A DNA stretch of 41,123 nucleotides from Bacteroidia bacterium (lineage in GTDB: Bacteria; Bacteroidota; Bacteroidia; Bacteroidales; Bacteroidaceae), in NCBI GenBank assembly GCA_009929715.1, contig RZZX01000012.1:1-41123 (forward strand), given 5' to 3'. Below the pieces are notes generated by a model. The model ran no database searches. It worked only from the letters and a program-made list of their open reading frames with translations, and had not been told where the DNA came from. Positions 9,253 to 17,724 of this stretch are shown in pieces. The position numbers and the translations under genes were made by a program. Each line of letters starts with the position of its first letter. The stretch's first letter is position 1.

Positions 9253-9278
9253 GTTTTAGTCGTTTTTCAAATTGGCTT

Positions 9279-9286
9279 CAAAAATA
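9279..9286 (-). promoter_or_regulatory. -7 box of the YfcC-like gene (TATTTTTG)
   Basis: On the minus strand TATTTTTG matches TAnnTTTG and lies 26 nt before the ATG at 9252. Confidence 0.4.
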
Positions 9287-9339
9287 CGAATAAAAAGATA
9301 AAACATGCCATAAAACGCTTTCGATTGGAAGAAAATATC

Positions 9340-9347
9340 TACTTTTG
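9340..9347 (+). promoter_or_regulatory. -7 box of the metal efflux operon (TACTTTTG)
   Basis: TACTTTTG matches TAnnTTTG, with TTTC at 9319-9322 as a near-consensus -33 element 17 nt upstream. It ends only 11 nt before the ATG at 9359, so the first gene would have a very short leader with no room for a Shine-Dalgarno sequence. Confidence 0.5.
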
Positions 9348-9358
9348 GCATAGCAAAA

Positions 9359-9697
9359 ATGAAAAAGGAACTTCAGAAAATAGGGCGTTTATTGTTAGTA
9401 ATATTATTTTTATATTACTACCTATGCAACGTCTCTTTTGTTCACACTCATGTGTATGCTTCTTACGTTGTGAAACACTCACATCCGTATATTCCAAGTA
9501 GCCAACACAGCCATGATGCACAAGAATTGGAGACCATTGCTTGTTTTAACGGTGTTGTTCTCTGGGTTACCCCTGTCTTGTTTTTTGCTTTTTGTGTGGC
9601 GGTTTTGTGGAGTCCTGTTTATTCTTATTGCCGTTTTCGTCCCTCTTCCACGATCTGTATCTATCAATCGTGGCGTGCACCTCCGATCTATCTCTAG
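9359..9697 (+). CDS. Small HxH-rich membrane protein heading the heavy-metal efflux operon
   Basis: I do not know a named function for this 112-residue protein. Seen: an N-terminal hydrophobic segment (residues 11-27), then a short exposed loop with three HxH pairs (His29/31, His40/42, His50/52), a second membrane segment (about 66-88), and a C-terminal WRAPP motif. Two membrane helices around a histidine cluster suggest a periplasmic metal-binding loop. Similar small proteins with HTH...HSHP patterns and an R(A/G)PP tail precede RND metal pumps in other Bacteroidetes, from memory. It is the first gene of the operon, 86 nt before the adaptor gene. Likely roles are metal sensing, storage or delivery to the pump. 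An overlapping frame at 9513-9716 is treated as a shadow. Confidence 0.7.
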   Translation: MKKELQKIGRLLLVILFLYYYLCNVSFVHTHVYASYVVKHSHPYIPSSQHSHDAQELETIACFNGVVLWVTPVLFFAFCVAVLWSPVYSYCRFRPSSTICIYQSWRAPPIYL

Positions 9698-9783
9698 GAA
9701 TAAAAAGACTTTATAGCGTGCAAGTCGGACGTTGAGTGATGGCGAGGCGCTTCATATAATTCATATTAATACATTTTACGAGC

Positions 9784-10893
9784 ATGAAATATAGAGGAAT
9801 ACTGTGCCTTCTTATGGCAACAGTTTTTGTTTCGTGTACCAATAAAAAGGCTGAAAATGAAATACAGGCTTATACGGTACACCATGATACCATTGTTGTG
9901 GCTTCCAACTCTCCGTTTTTAAAACGAATAAAATCAGTGAACGTGAAGTCGGAATCTTTTCAAACGGTCTTTACCACATCGGGAATCGTTAAAGCTATTC
10001 CTACAAATTATGCCCAAATAGCCTCTCCCTTTGCCGGACGAATTACTAAATCGTTTGTGCGGTTGGGGCAGAAGGTGGTTAAAGGGAGTCCTATTTTTGA
10101 AATAAGCTCACCCTCGTTTTTCGAAACCGGGAAGGCTTATTATCAGGCTAAGCAAGAGATGGAGTTGGCGCTTAAAAATCTTAGACGCGAAAGGGATTTA
10201 TATACCAATAAGGTGGCAGCTCAGAAGGAACTTGAGGAGGCCGAGGTGACGTATGAATTAAAGAAAAAAGAGTACGAAAATGCGCTAGCTGCGTTGAAGG
10301 TTTTTCAAATTGATCCATCGAACTTGGTGCTTGGTAAACCATTGGTGGTCCGCTCGCCAATAGCAGGGGAGGTGGTCACCAATCAGATAGTTTTGGGGCA
10401 ATATTTAAAAGAGGAGGCTGATCCGGTGGCGGTTATTGCCGATTTGAGTAAGATATGGGTTGCAGCTAATGTGAAAGAGAAGGATATGCCGCTGATCAAT
10501 GCTTTAGATAGTGTGCAGATTGAGTTGGTTTCAATGCCGGGCAAATTGATTAAGGGACGTATCTATCATGTGAGTGAAATTCTGAATGAAGAGACGCGAT
10601 CGGTAGAGGTGCTCATCGAGTGTGATAACCGTGATCGGACTAAGAAACCTGGGATGTATGGTACTGTGAGGTTAACTGATAAGGCTGATCAAGCTATTTT
10701 ACTGCCAACAACGGCTATTCTTCAACAGAAGGATCTGACCTATGTCTTAATCGACTTAGGAGGTGGACGTTATCTGAAACGGGAGGTTTATACGTCTCAA
10801 ACGCAGGGCGATAGGAGTGTTATCCAACGTGGATTGAAAGCTGGAGAAGCGGTGGTTACCGAAGGGGCTTTCTATCTTATTGATGTACGCTAA
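9784..10893 (+). CDS. RND efflux periplasmic adaptor lipoprotein (CusB/CzcB type)
   Basis: This is the membrane-fusion subunit that links the inner-membrane RND pump to the outer-membrane channel. Residues 1-18 form a lipoprotein signal ending in the lipobox VFVSC with Cys18, so the mature protein is anchored to the inner-membrane face. A lipoyl/barrel-sandwich part (about 70-110 and 178-215, IASPFAGRITKSFVRLGQKV and VRSPIAGEVV) flanks a coiled-coil hairpin (about 115-175). A beta-barrel domain and the membrane-proximal domain (LPTTAILQQKDLTYVLI) follow. At 369 residues it fits the HlyD/CusB family. The stop lies 11 nt before the pump gene. No N-terminal metal-binding Met cluster like that of CusB is evident. 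Confidence 0.92.
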   Translation: MKYRGILCLLMATVFVSCTNKKAENEIQAYTVHHDTIVVASNSPFLKRIKSVNVKSESFQTVFTTSGIVKAIPTNYAQIASPFAGRITKSFVRLGQKVVKGSPIFEISSPSFFETGKAYYQAKQEMELALKNLRRERDLYTNKVAAQKELEEAEVTYELKKKEYENALAALKVFQIDPSNLVLGKPLVVRSPIAGEVVTNQIVLGQYLKEEADPVAVIADLSKIWVAANVKEKDMPLINALDSVQIELVSMPGKLIKGRIYHVSEILNEETRSVEVLIECDNRDRTKKPGMYGTVRLTDKADQAILLPTTAILQQKDLTYVLIDLGGGRYLKREVYTSQTQGDRSVIQRGLKAGEAVVTEGAFYLIDVR

Positions 10894-10904
10894 TAGCACT
10901 GAAG

Positions 10905-13900
10905 ATGAAGAAATTGATACATTTGGCATTGCATCGGCGGGGGCTGATGCTTGTCCTTTTCTGCTTTATCGGTGCAGTGGGCTATTACTCTTGGACTAGA
11001 TTGGCTATTGATGCTTATCCGGATATTGCCGATACAACGGTTCAGATTGTGACACAGGTACCTGGGTTGGCTGCGGAAGAGATTGAACAGCAGATTACGA
11101 TTCCTATTGAGAGGGCAGTGAATGGAATGCCGGGGTTGCATGTGATGCGAAGTAAAAATACGTTTGGATTGAGTACCGTTGTTCTGGTTTTCGATGATGG
11201 TATAGATGATTATTGGGCACGTCAGCGGGTGCAGGAACGTCTTGTTGACGTGGAACTGCCGTATGGGGCTGTGCCGGGATTAAATCCGTTGACTTCGCCA
11301 ACCGGTGAGATTTTTCGATACATGATAGAGAGTGATAGCCTCGACTTGCGTGAAATGACCGATTTGCATAAATGGGTCATCATTCCACGTTTGAAACAAG
11401 TTACCGGGGTGGCCGATGTGAGTAACTATGGAGGAATTACAACGCAGTATCAGATTGAGATCGATCCTCATAAAATGGAACAGTATGGCTTATCGCTTTC
11501 GGATGTGACAGAAAATATCGAAAAGAATAATGTCAATGCAGGTGGAAGTATGTTGAGTCGTGGCGATTTAAGTTATGTGATTCGTGGTATCGGTCTGATC
11601 AAGGATTTAAAGGACTTGGGACACATTGTTTTAAAGACTCAGAATGGGGTACCGGTTTACTTGAATGACATTGGACAGCTTAAATATGGCACACTCGAAC
11701 GCAAAGGTGTTTTGGGCTTTGATGATGGCGTACATCATTATGCGGATGGAGTGGAAGGCATTGTTCAAATGCTTCGTGGCGAAAATCCGTCTGACGTTTT
11801 GGAGGAGGTGCATCGGGCGGTGGATGAATTGAACAACGAGGTGTTGCCTAAAGGTACTCGTATTCATCCGTTTATGGATCGTACAAATCTAGTCAACACC
11901 ACGTTGCATACGGTTTCTCACACGCTGTTTGCCGGTATGGTTTTGGTTGTCTTGGTTTTGATTCTATTTTTGGGGAGTTGGCGTGGTGCTTTACTGGTGG
12001 CGTTGACTATTCCATTGGCGTTATTGGTGGCGTTTATTCTGATGCACCTCACCAATATCCCGGCCAATTTATTATCTTTGGGAGCTATCGACTTTGGCAT
12101 TTTGGTCGACGGAGCTATTGTGATGATGGAGACCATCTTGAAGAAGCGTGAACGCCATCCTACGGAGATGCTGACCGAGGAGTCTTTGAAAAGTCGTGCT
12201 CTTGAGGTGGCGCGACCGATTCTCTTTTCGACACTGATTATCATCACCGCTTACCTTCCGTTGTTTGCATTCGAACACATCGAAAGTAAGCTTTTCACTC
12301 CCATGGCTTATACGGTGGGGTACGCTCTGTTCGGTGCTTTGGCAGTGGCACTATTGCTCATTCCAGGCCTGGCGTTTATGGCTTACCGCAAGCCACGTGC
12401 CATTTATCATAACCGTTGGCTGGAGAAGTTATCGGCCATCTATCATGCACAAATAAAACGTGTGATCGATAAACATAAATTGGTTTTAGGTGTTTTAAGT
12501 GTTATATTGGTTTTAGCGAGTGGGCTAACTTGGCTCGTTGGGAAAGATTTTCTTCCACCGCTCGATGAGGGATCTATATGGATACAAGTCCAATTGCCAC
12601 CGGGTATTTCGATTGAGAAATCAAAACAGATGGGCGAGGAGTTGCGTCGTGAAGTGCGAAAGTTCTCCGAAGTCTCTTATGTGATGACTCAGGTTGGGCG
12701 TGACGATGAAGGGGCCGAGGCTTTTTCTCTTTCACATGTAGAGTGTGCGGTGGGATTAAAGCCTTATGATACGTGGGAAAGCGGTCGGACGAAAGCGCAA
12801 CTCATCGAAGCGATGAATGATTCTTTGCAAAAACTACCAGGTTACACGGTGAGTTTCTCGCAACCGATTATGGATATGGTGATGGACCAGATTGCAGGGG
12901 CACACAGCGACTTGGCCATAAAAGTTTATGGGGATGATTTGGCAGAGACTAGACGCATTGCAGAAGAGGTTGAAGGAGTTATTAAGACCATTCCAGGCGC
13001 AGTGGATGTGGCCATTGATCAAGAACCGCCTTTGCCCCAACTACAGATTGTGGTCAATCGTGATCGCATTGCTCAGTACGGTTTGAATGCGTCTGACGTA
13101 GCCGATCTTGTGGAGCTGGCTATTGGAGGAAAAGCTGTTTCGCAGATATTTGTTGGCAGTAAATCTTACGATGTCATTTGCCGCTTCAACGAGGAGAGTC
13201 GCAACACACCAGAGCATATTGGAAACTTAATGCTTACTTCTGGGACAGGAGCAAAGATCCCTTTGAGCCAGGTAGCGGAAATCAAGCTGACGACAGGTGC
13301 AAGTTCCATCTCTAGAGAGATGAATAAGCGTCACCTCACGGTTCATGTCAACTTGCGAGGTACTGATTTGACTGCATTCTTGCAACAAGCCAACGCTGCA
13401 ATTGCTCAAAAGGTAACCTATAATTCGGAGGCTTATCACCTCAAGTGGGCTGGACAGTTTGAAAACCAACACCGAGCATATAGTCGGTTGGCCATCATTG
13501 TCCCATTGGCGCTGGGCATTATGCTGCTTTTGCTCTTTGGTGCACTCGGACAGTTCCGCCAAGCAGCTTTGCTGATGTTTGTCGTGCCATTAGCCCTTTT
13601 TGGGGGGATGTTGGCTTTGAACATTCGTGGGATGACCTTAAATGTCTCATCGGCTGTTGGCTTTATAGCGTTGATTGGAGTGGCTATTCAAAATGGAGTC
13701 ATTATGATTTCACACATTAACCACCTTCGATCAGAAGGCGTTCTGCTTCGTGAAGCCGTTATATCAGGGGCGCGTCACCGTTTTCGTCCCATTTTGATGA
13801 CCGCTACTGTGGCTATCTTGGGCTTGCTACCGGCTTCTTTATCTACGGGAATAGGCTCCGATGTACAACGCCCGTTGGCTACGGTTATCGTATACGGATT

Positions 13901-14006
13901 ACTTTTTGCGACTGTGATTACACTTTACATGCTTCCGGCTCTCTACTATCTCATGGAGAGACGCGTAGAAAAGCAAAAGAAATCATCGTTGCCAGAGATA
14001 AACTAA
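10905..14006 (+). CDS. Heavy-metal efflux RND pump (CzcA/CusA family)
   Basis: This is the inner-membrane proton-driven pump of the HME-RND family, exporting divalent or monovalent heavy metals. Its 1033 residues give the usual 12 membrane helices with two large periplasmic loops. The proton-relay motif of this family is intact in TM4: Asp396, Asp402 and Glu409 within DFGILVDGAIVMME, equivalent to Asp402/Asp408/Glu415 of CzcA. The N-terminus (AIDAYPDIADTTVQIVTQVPG) and the segment GKDFLPPLDEGSIW are hallmarks of CzcA/CusA pumps. This does not settle whether the cargo is Cu/Ag or Zn/Co/Cd. It lies between adaptor and channel genes in one operon with gaps of about 10 nt, so all are surely cotranscribed. 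Confidence 0.95.
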   Translation: MKKLIHLALHRRGLMLVLFCFIGAVGYYSWTRLAIDAYPDIADTTVQIVTQVPGLAAEEIEQQITIPIERAVNGMPGLHVMRSKNTFGLSTVVLVFDDGIDDYWARQRVQERLVDVELPYGAVPGLNPLTSPTGEIFRYMIESDSLDLREMTDLHKWVIIPRLKQVTGVADVSNYGGITTQYQIEIDPHKMEQYGLSLSDVTENIEKNNVNAGGSMLSRGDLSYVIRGIGLIKDLKDLGHIVLKTQNGVPVYLNDIGQLKYGTLERKGVLGFDDGVHHYADGVEGIVQMLRGENPSDVLEEVHRAVDELNNEVLPKGTRIHPFMDRTNLVNTTLHTVSHTLFAGMVLVVLVLILFLGSWRGALLVALTIPLALLVAFILMHLTNIPANLLSLGAIDFGILVDGAIVMMETILKKRERHPTEMLTEESLKSRALEVARPILFSTLIIITAYLPLFAFEHIESKLFTPMAYTVGYALFGALAVALLLIPGLAFMAYRKPRAIYHNRWLEKLSAIYHAQIKRVIDKHKLVLGVLSVILVLASGLTWLVGKDFLPPLDEGSIWIQVQLPPGISIEKSKQMGEELRREVRKFSEVSYVMTQVGRDDEGAEAFSLSHVECAVGLKPYDTWESGRTKAQLIEAMNDSLQKLPGYTVSFSQPIMDMVMDQIAGAHSDLAIKVYGDDLAETRRIAEEVEGVIKTIPGAVDVAIDQEPPLPQLQIVVNRDRIAQYGLNASDVADLVELAIGGKAVSQIFVGSKSYDVICRFNEESRNTPEHIGNLMLTSGTGAKIPLSQVAEIKLTTGASSISREMNKRHLTVHVNLRGTDLTAFLQQANAAIAQKVTYNSEAYHLKWAGQFENQHRAYSRLAIIVPLALGIMLLLLFGALGQFRQAALLMFVVPLALFGGMLALNIRGMTLNVSSAVGFIALIGVAIQNGVIMISHINHLRSEGVLLREAVISGARHRFRPILMTATVAILGLLPASLSTGIGSDVQRPLATVIVYGLLFATVITLYMLPALYYLMERRVEKQKKSSLPEIN

Positions 14007-14016
14007 TAGACATGTT

Positions 14017-15282
14017 ATGAAAAGAAACTTAGTATTAGGGGTTGGGCTGATTTTAAGCGTTGTTTTGCAGGCGCAGACACCCCAGCCGTTGTCGCCCCTT
14101 TCGTTATCGCATTATTTACAAAAAGTCAGCTTAGGTAATTTGACTTATGCAGCCGAGAAGTTGAATACCAGTCAGGCCCAAGCCGAAGTTGTAGCAGCGC
14201 GGGTCTTCAATGACCCCGAAATCTCGGTGGAGTATGCCGACAATCAAGACCAGAAGTTGCGTATGGGACGCAGTGTCGAAGTGGGATTGAGCCAGACGGT
14301 GACGTTGGGTAAGCGAACAGCCGGTATCCGCTTAGCCAAGAGCCAGGCAGAATTGGCCGAAACGTTATTGGCCGATTTTTTTCGTCACTTACGTGCCGAT
14401 GCTGCCATTGTTTATTTCGATGTTCAGAAGCAACAAGCACTCTATGATGTTAAAAAGAACTCTTGTCAGAATCTGTGCCATTTAGCTCAGTCGGATAGCA
14501 TCCGTTTTAAAACGGGTAAAATAATGGAGATTGAAGCCACTCAAAGTCAGCTAGAAGCCGGTATCTTATTCAATGAATTGTTGCAAGCAAAGAGCGATTT
14601 AAACAACTCCTTTTCGGCACTTTCTTTGATGATGGGGAAGAGTTGTGTCGATACGCTCTATGTACCCAAAGGTTCTTTGGATTCGACTGAACGCTCCTTC
14701 ACACTCGATCACCTACTAACGAGTGCCGTAGAGCACCGTGCCGATGTGGTCGCTGCCTTAAAGAACACAGAAGTGGCTCACCGTGCTGTGAGCCTAGCTC
14801 GGAAAGAGAAAATCCCCGATCTCACTTTATCCTTAGCACTCGGACACAACTTTCGTGTACGCAATGAAGAGGCACCTGCCCCAAACTTTAACTCGATTAC
14901 TGGGGGAATCTCTTTCCCGCTCACTTTTTCGGGATTAAATAAAGGGACCATGCAAGCGGCAAAGTTGAAGGTTCGGCAAGCAGAATTGTATTACGCACAA
15001 GCTCGTTTGCAAGTACAAACCGAGGTGATGCAGGCGTATCAACATTACCAATCATTGTTTACGCAACTGACCCATTTCAAATGCGATATGCTTCAGCAAG
15101 CTCAAACGGTACTGAAGGGTAAAATATACAGTTATGATCGGGGAGAAGTCCCTTTGCTCGAACTTTTGAATGCACAGCGTACGTATGATGAGGTACAGGC
15201 GCAATACATTGAGACGCTGTATCAGTATAATGTCGCTTTGGTAGAGTTGGAGCGTGCGGCCGGCATTTGGACGTTTGAATAA
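14017..15282 (+). CDS. TolC-family outer-membrane channel of the RND system (CzcC type)
   Basis: This protein forms the outer-membrane channel of the tripartite metal efflux system. A signal peptide spans residues 1-20 (LVLGVGLILSVVLQAQ). The rest is made of two OEP repeats rich in long amphipathic helices (residues about 50-215 and 235-421) with alternating Ala/Gln/Glu. NDPEISVEYADNQD and SQTVTLGKR in the first repeat, and a C-terminal half with GEVPLLELLNAQRTYDEVQAQY, are typical TolC-family signatures. At 421 residues it is normal for the CzcC/CusC branch. It has no lipobox. It is the last gene of the operon, followed by a hairpin at 15308-15363. Confidence 0.9.
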   Translation: MKRNLVLGVGLILSVVLQAQTPQPLSPLSLSHYLQKVSLGNLTYAAEKLNTSQAQAEVVAARVFNDPEISVEYADNQDQKLRMGRSVEVGLSQTVTLGKRTAGIRLAKSQAELAETLLADFFRHLRADAAIVYFDVQKQQALYDVKKNSCQNLCHLAQSDSIRFKTGKIMEIEATQSQLEAGILFNELLQAKSDLNNSFSALSLMMGKSCVDTLYVPKGSLDSTERSFTLDHLLTSAVEHRADVVAALKNTEVAHRAVSLARKEKIPDLTLSLALGHNFRVRNEEAPAPNFNSITGGISFPLTFSGLNKGTMQAAKLKVRQAELYYAQARLQVQTEVMQAYQHYQSLFTQLTHFKCDMLQQAQTVLKGKIYSYDRGEVPLLELLNAQRTYDEVQAQYIETLYQYNVALVELERAAGIWTFE

Positions 15283-15307
15283 ACCAATAGACCGTTAATG
15301 CTAATGT

Positions 15308-15363
15308 ATTCCACCTAAGGTGTTTTCCAAAAGAGAGGAAAAGTCGAACACTTTAGGTGGAAT
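15308..15363 (+). terminator. Hairpin after the metal efflux operon
   Basis: Arms ATTCCACCTAAGGTGTT (15308-15324) and AACACTTTAGGTGGAAT (15347-15363) pair with one internal G/T mismatch. The tail (AGTTGTTTTAAAT) is only moderately T-rich, so termination may be partial. Confidence 0.6.
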
Positions 15364-15429
15364 AGTTGTTTTAAATCAAAAAAGCGAAGAAAATAGTCTT
15401 TTTTATTCGCCTCTCTCATTATTTGTTCC

Positions 15430-15437
15430 TAATTTTG
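15430..15437 (+). promoter_or_regulatory. -7 box of the antiporter promoter (TAATTTTG)
   Basis: TAATTTTG matches TAnnTTTG, with TTCG (15406-15409) 20 nt upstream as a near -33 element. It is 53 nt before the ATG at 15491. Confidence 0.5.
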
Positions 15438-15490
15438 CATGAATGATCTGTTTTAAAGACCGAGTTATTTAAGAATTAAATTGTTTTTTT

Positions 15491-17557
15491 ATGGAAGTAA
15501 ATAGTATTATTTATCCTCTCATTTTTATTATTGTAGGACTCATTGCCGGTGGTGTATTAAAGCATCTGTTGAAGAAAACCCCTTTCCCCTATACTGTAGG
15601 ACTTTTCCTCTTTGGGTTAATTGTTGGATTCATGGTGCGTTTTGGCTGGTTTGATTCGTTTGAGATGGCGAAGGTTTCTATAGAAAAGGTTAGCAATGCT
15701 GATCCGGATTTGATTTTATATCTGTTCTTACCGGTTCTTATTTTCGATGCAGCCTATGAGTTAGATGCTCACATGTTTCGTAAGAATTTCATAAACTCAT
15801 CACTTCTGGCTGGGCCAGGGTTAGTGATTGCTATGCTCCTTACGGCAGGGTTGATGATTTTGCTTCACCGTCATTTTGGCCTCTATTCGGATTGGAATTG
15901 GACCTATGCGTTGATGTTCGGGGCATTGATTAGTGCAACAGATCCTGTGGCAGTCGTCTCTTTATTGAAGGAGCTAAACACGAGTAAGCGCTTTACCACT
16001 TTAGTCGATGCTGAATCAATGTTGAATGACGGTACTGGTATCGTGCTGTTTATGCTATTTTTTGGTGCTTATACCTCATCTGGTCCGGTGACTTCTCCTT
16101 TTATAGACTTTATATTCGTGGTTTTTGGAGGCGCTTTTCTTGGTGCTTTTGTGGCTTTCCTATGCCTTTCTTTCATTACGAAAGTTCATGGAGACACCAT
16201 GATTCAGAACAGTGTGATTATCGTATCAGCTTACCTTGTTTTCTTGTTGGCACAAAGTTATTTAAATGTATCGGGTGTTATTGCTTTAGTCTTTTTTGGT
16301 TTAGCGATCTCTTACTATGGTCGTTTAACACTCAAGCCTCGGGTTAACTCCTTTATGAATGAGTTTTGGGAGTTGGCTGCTCACCTTGGTAACACGTTGA
16401 TATTTATTATTGTAGGTGTTGTTATTGCCTTAAAAACAGATTTTACACTAAATAGCTTCCTTTTGTTAGGCTGTTTATATATCGGACTTAACCTCATTCG
16501 TTGGGTGATGATTTTAATACTTTACCCTCTTCTTAGACGCTTCGGTTATGGGTTCTCTATCCGTGAGTCGGTGGTTCTTAGTTGGGGTGGTTTGCGTGGT
16601 GCGCTGGGGTTGACGCTTGCTTTGATGGTGAGTTATGCAACTGGCATTCCGGAAGAAGTCCGTCAGCAAATACTGTTTTTAACTGGTGGTATTGTGACTC
16701 TTACCTTGTTGATCAATGCGACGACTATCGGCTGGCTATTACGCATATTAGGTTTGCGTGAAGAGTCTAAAGCCCGTTTACTATTGAAATATAGCGTTAA
16801 TAAACAGCTGAAAGATGAAGTCGAGACTTATTATAACGACTTGAAAAGCAGGAAAAACCTTGAAGGAACAGATTGGGAAGTCGTTAAGGCCTATTTACCT
16901 AAGGAGGAAGCGACAGCTGTGAATACCGATACGGTTAAAGACATTGATTTTATCTCAGACATTCGGGTGCGATGTGTACGCCAAGAGAAACTCTATTGTT
17001 GGGAGTTGTTCAATGAAGGCATTATTGGTTCCAGATCATTACGGCGGTTGACGTCAACAGCCGATGATGTTTATGATGCCGACGGTCATTTGCCACTTAG
17101 CGAACAAGGATTGCTTTTTGAACAACTAAAGAAGCCCACCAAGCTATTGGGATTCCCCGCTCCCGATTGGTACCGTAAACTGTTAGACCGCTATTTCCCA
17201 GGAAAGACGATGCGTCGATACGACTTGACGCGTGGATTTATCTTAATGCAACAAGCCGGATTGAAATTGCTGGAAGAGTACGATTCGCATAACACCTTTA
17301 ATGCTCGTGAAAAAGAGGCGCTAAAATCGATCGCTCAGGAGATCAAATGGAATATAGGGGAGGCCGATAAGTTTATGATTCGTCTGGAAAGCAGACACCC
17401 TGTGAACTTTAAGCGAGCTATTACAGCAAGAACCGTTCGGATGTTGGTGAACAAGCGTAAACGCATTGTCGACAAATATGCACACGATGGGCTTATCACA
17501 CTTTCAGAAGCTGAAAGTATGATTGATGAATTGGATGAAATGAAATTCAAATATTAA
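15491..17557 (+). CDS. CPA1-family Na+/H+ antiporter with large cytoplasmic C-terminal domain
   Basis: This inner-membrane antiporter exchanges Na+ (or K+) for protons for pH and salt balance. About 12 membrane helices fill residues 5-425. Key CPA1 motifs are present: SATDPVAVV with Asp151 and AESMLNDGTG with Asn179-Asp180, the pair typical of electroneutral CPA1 exchangers, plus ESVVLSWGGLRGALGL near residue 360. The remaining roughly 260 residues form a charged, helical cytoplasmic domain (LLKYSVNKQLKDEVETYYNDL and onward) with no cysteine or nucleotide-binding motif that I recognise. It is probably regulatory. The 688-residue length fits the long NhaP/NHE-like group. It is monocistronic, followed by a hairpin terminator. 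Confidence 0.9.
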   Translation: MEVNSIIYPLIFIIVGLIAGGVLKHLLKKTPFPYTVGLFLFGLIVGFMVRFGWFDSFEMAKVSIEKVSNADPDLILYLFLPVLIFDAAYELDAHMFRKNFINSSLLAGPGLVIAMLLTAGLMILLHRHFGLYSDWNWTYALMFGALISATDPVAVVSLLKELNTSKRFTTLVDAESMLNDGTGIVLFMLFFGAYTSSGPVTSPFIDFIFVVFGGAFLGAFVAFLCLSFITKVHGDTMIQNSVIIVSAYLVFLLAQSYLNVSGVIALVFFGLAISYYGRLTLKPRVNSFMNEFWELAAHLGNTLIFIIVGVVIALKTDFTLNSFLLLGCLYIGLNLIRWVMILILYPLLRRFGYGFSIRESVVLSWGGLRGALGLTLALMVSYATGIPEEVRQQILFLTGGIVTLTLLINATTIGWLLRILGLREESKARLLLKYSVNKQLKDEVETYYNDLKSRKNLEGTDWEVVKAYLPKEEATAVNTDTVKDIDFISDIRVRCVRQEKLYCWELFNEGIIGSRSLRRLTSTADDVYDADGHLPLSEQGLLFEQLKKPTKLLGFPAPDWYRKLLDRYFPGKTMRRYDLTRGFILMQQAGLKLLEEYDSHNTFNAREKEALKSIAQEIKWNIGEADKFMIRLESRHPVNFKRAITARTVRMLVNKRKRIVDKYAHDGLITLSEAESMIDELDEMKFKY

Positions 17558-17578
17558 GAAAAGGTTTAAGACTAAACG

Positions 17579-17606
17579 TTCAGTCTCGACATTTGTCGAG
17601 GCTGAA
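17579..17606 (+). terminator. Terminator of the antiporter gene
   Basis: Arms TTCAGTCTCGAC and GTCGAGGCTGAA with an ATTT loop (one T/G position) are followed by TTTGTTTA. It lies 22 nt past the antiporter stop codon. Confidence 0.7.
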
Positions 17607-17671
17607 TTTGTTTATAGAAGAATTTATTTACAGAAGTTGGAACCATTTTCTTTTAGTTTTTTGTTTTATAG

Positions 17672-17685
17672 TGAACAATCGTTCA
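17672..17685. promoter_or_regulatory. Operator-like palindrome inside the sufB promoter
   Basis: TGAACAATCGTTCA has perfect 5-bp arms (TGAAC/GTTCA) around a near-symmetric centre. It lies between TTTG (17660-17663) and the TATCTTTG -7 box (17687-17694). A site there would block RNA polymerase, so a dimeric repressor (TetR-like or similar) is plausible. No candidate repressor gene is adjacent. Confidence 0.5.
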
Positions 17686-17686
17686 T

Positions 17687-17694
17687 TATCTTTG
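17687..17694 (+). promoter_or_regulatory. -7 box of the sufB promoter (TATCTTTG)
   Basis: TATCTTTG matches TAnnTTTG and lies 30 nt before the ATG at 17725, with a TTTG 23 nt further upstream. Confidence 0.55.
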
Positions 17695-17724
17695 TGGACT
17701 AAAGAATGAATAGATCAGATATCA

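Noticed and set aside
9513-9716. 67-codon hydrophobic open frame overlapping the HxH protein
   Set aside because: It overlaps a better-supported frame that has the His pairs and RAPP tail.
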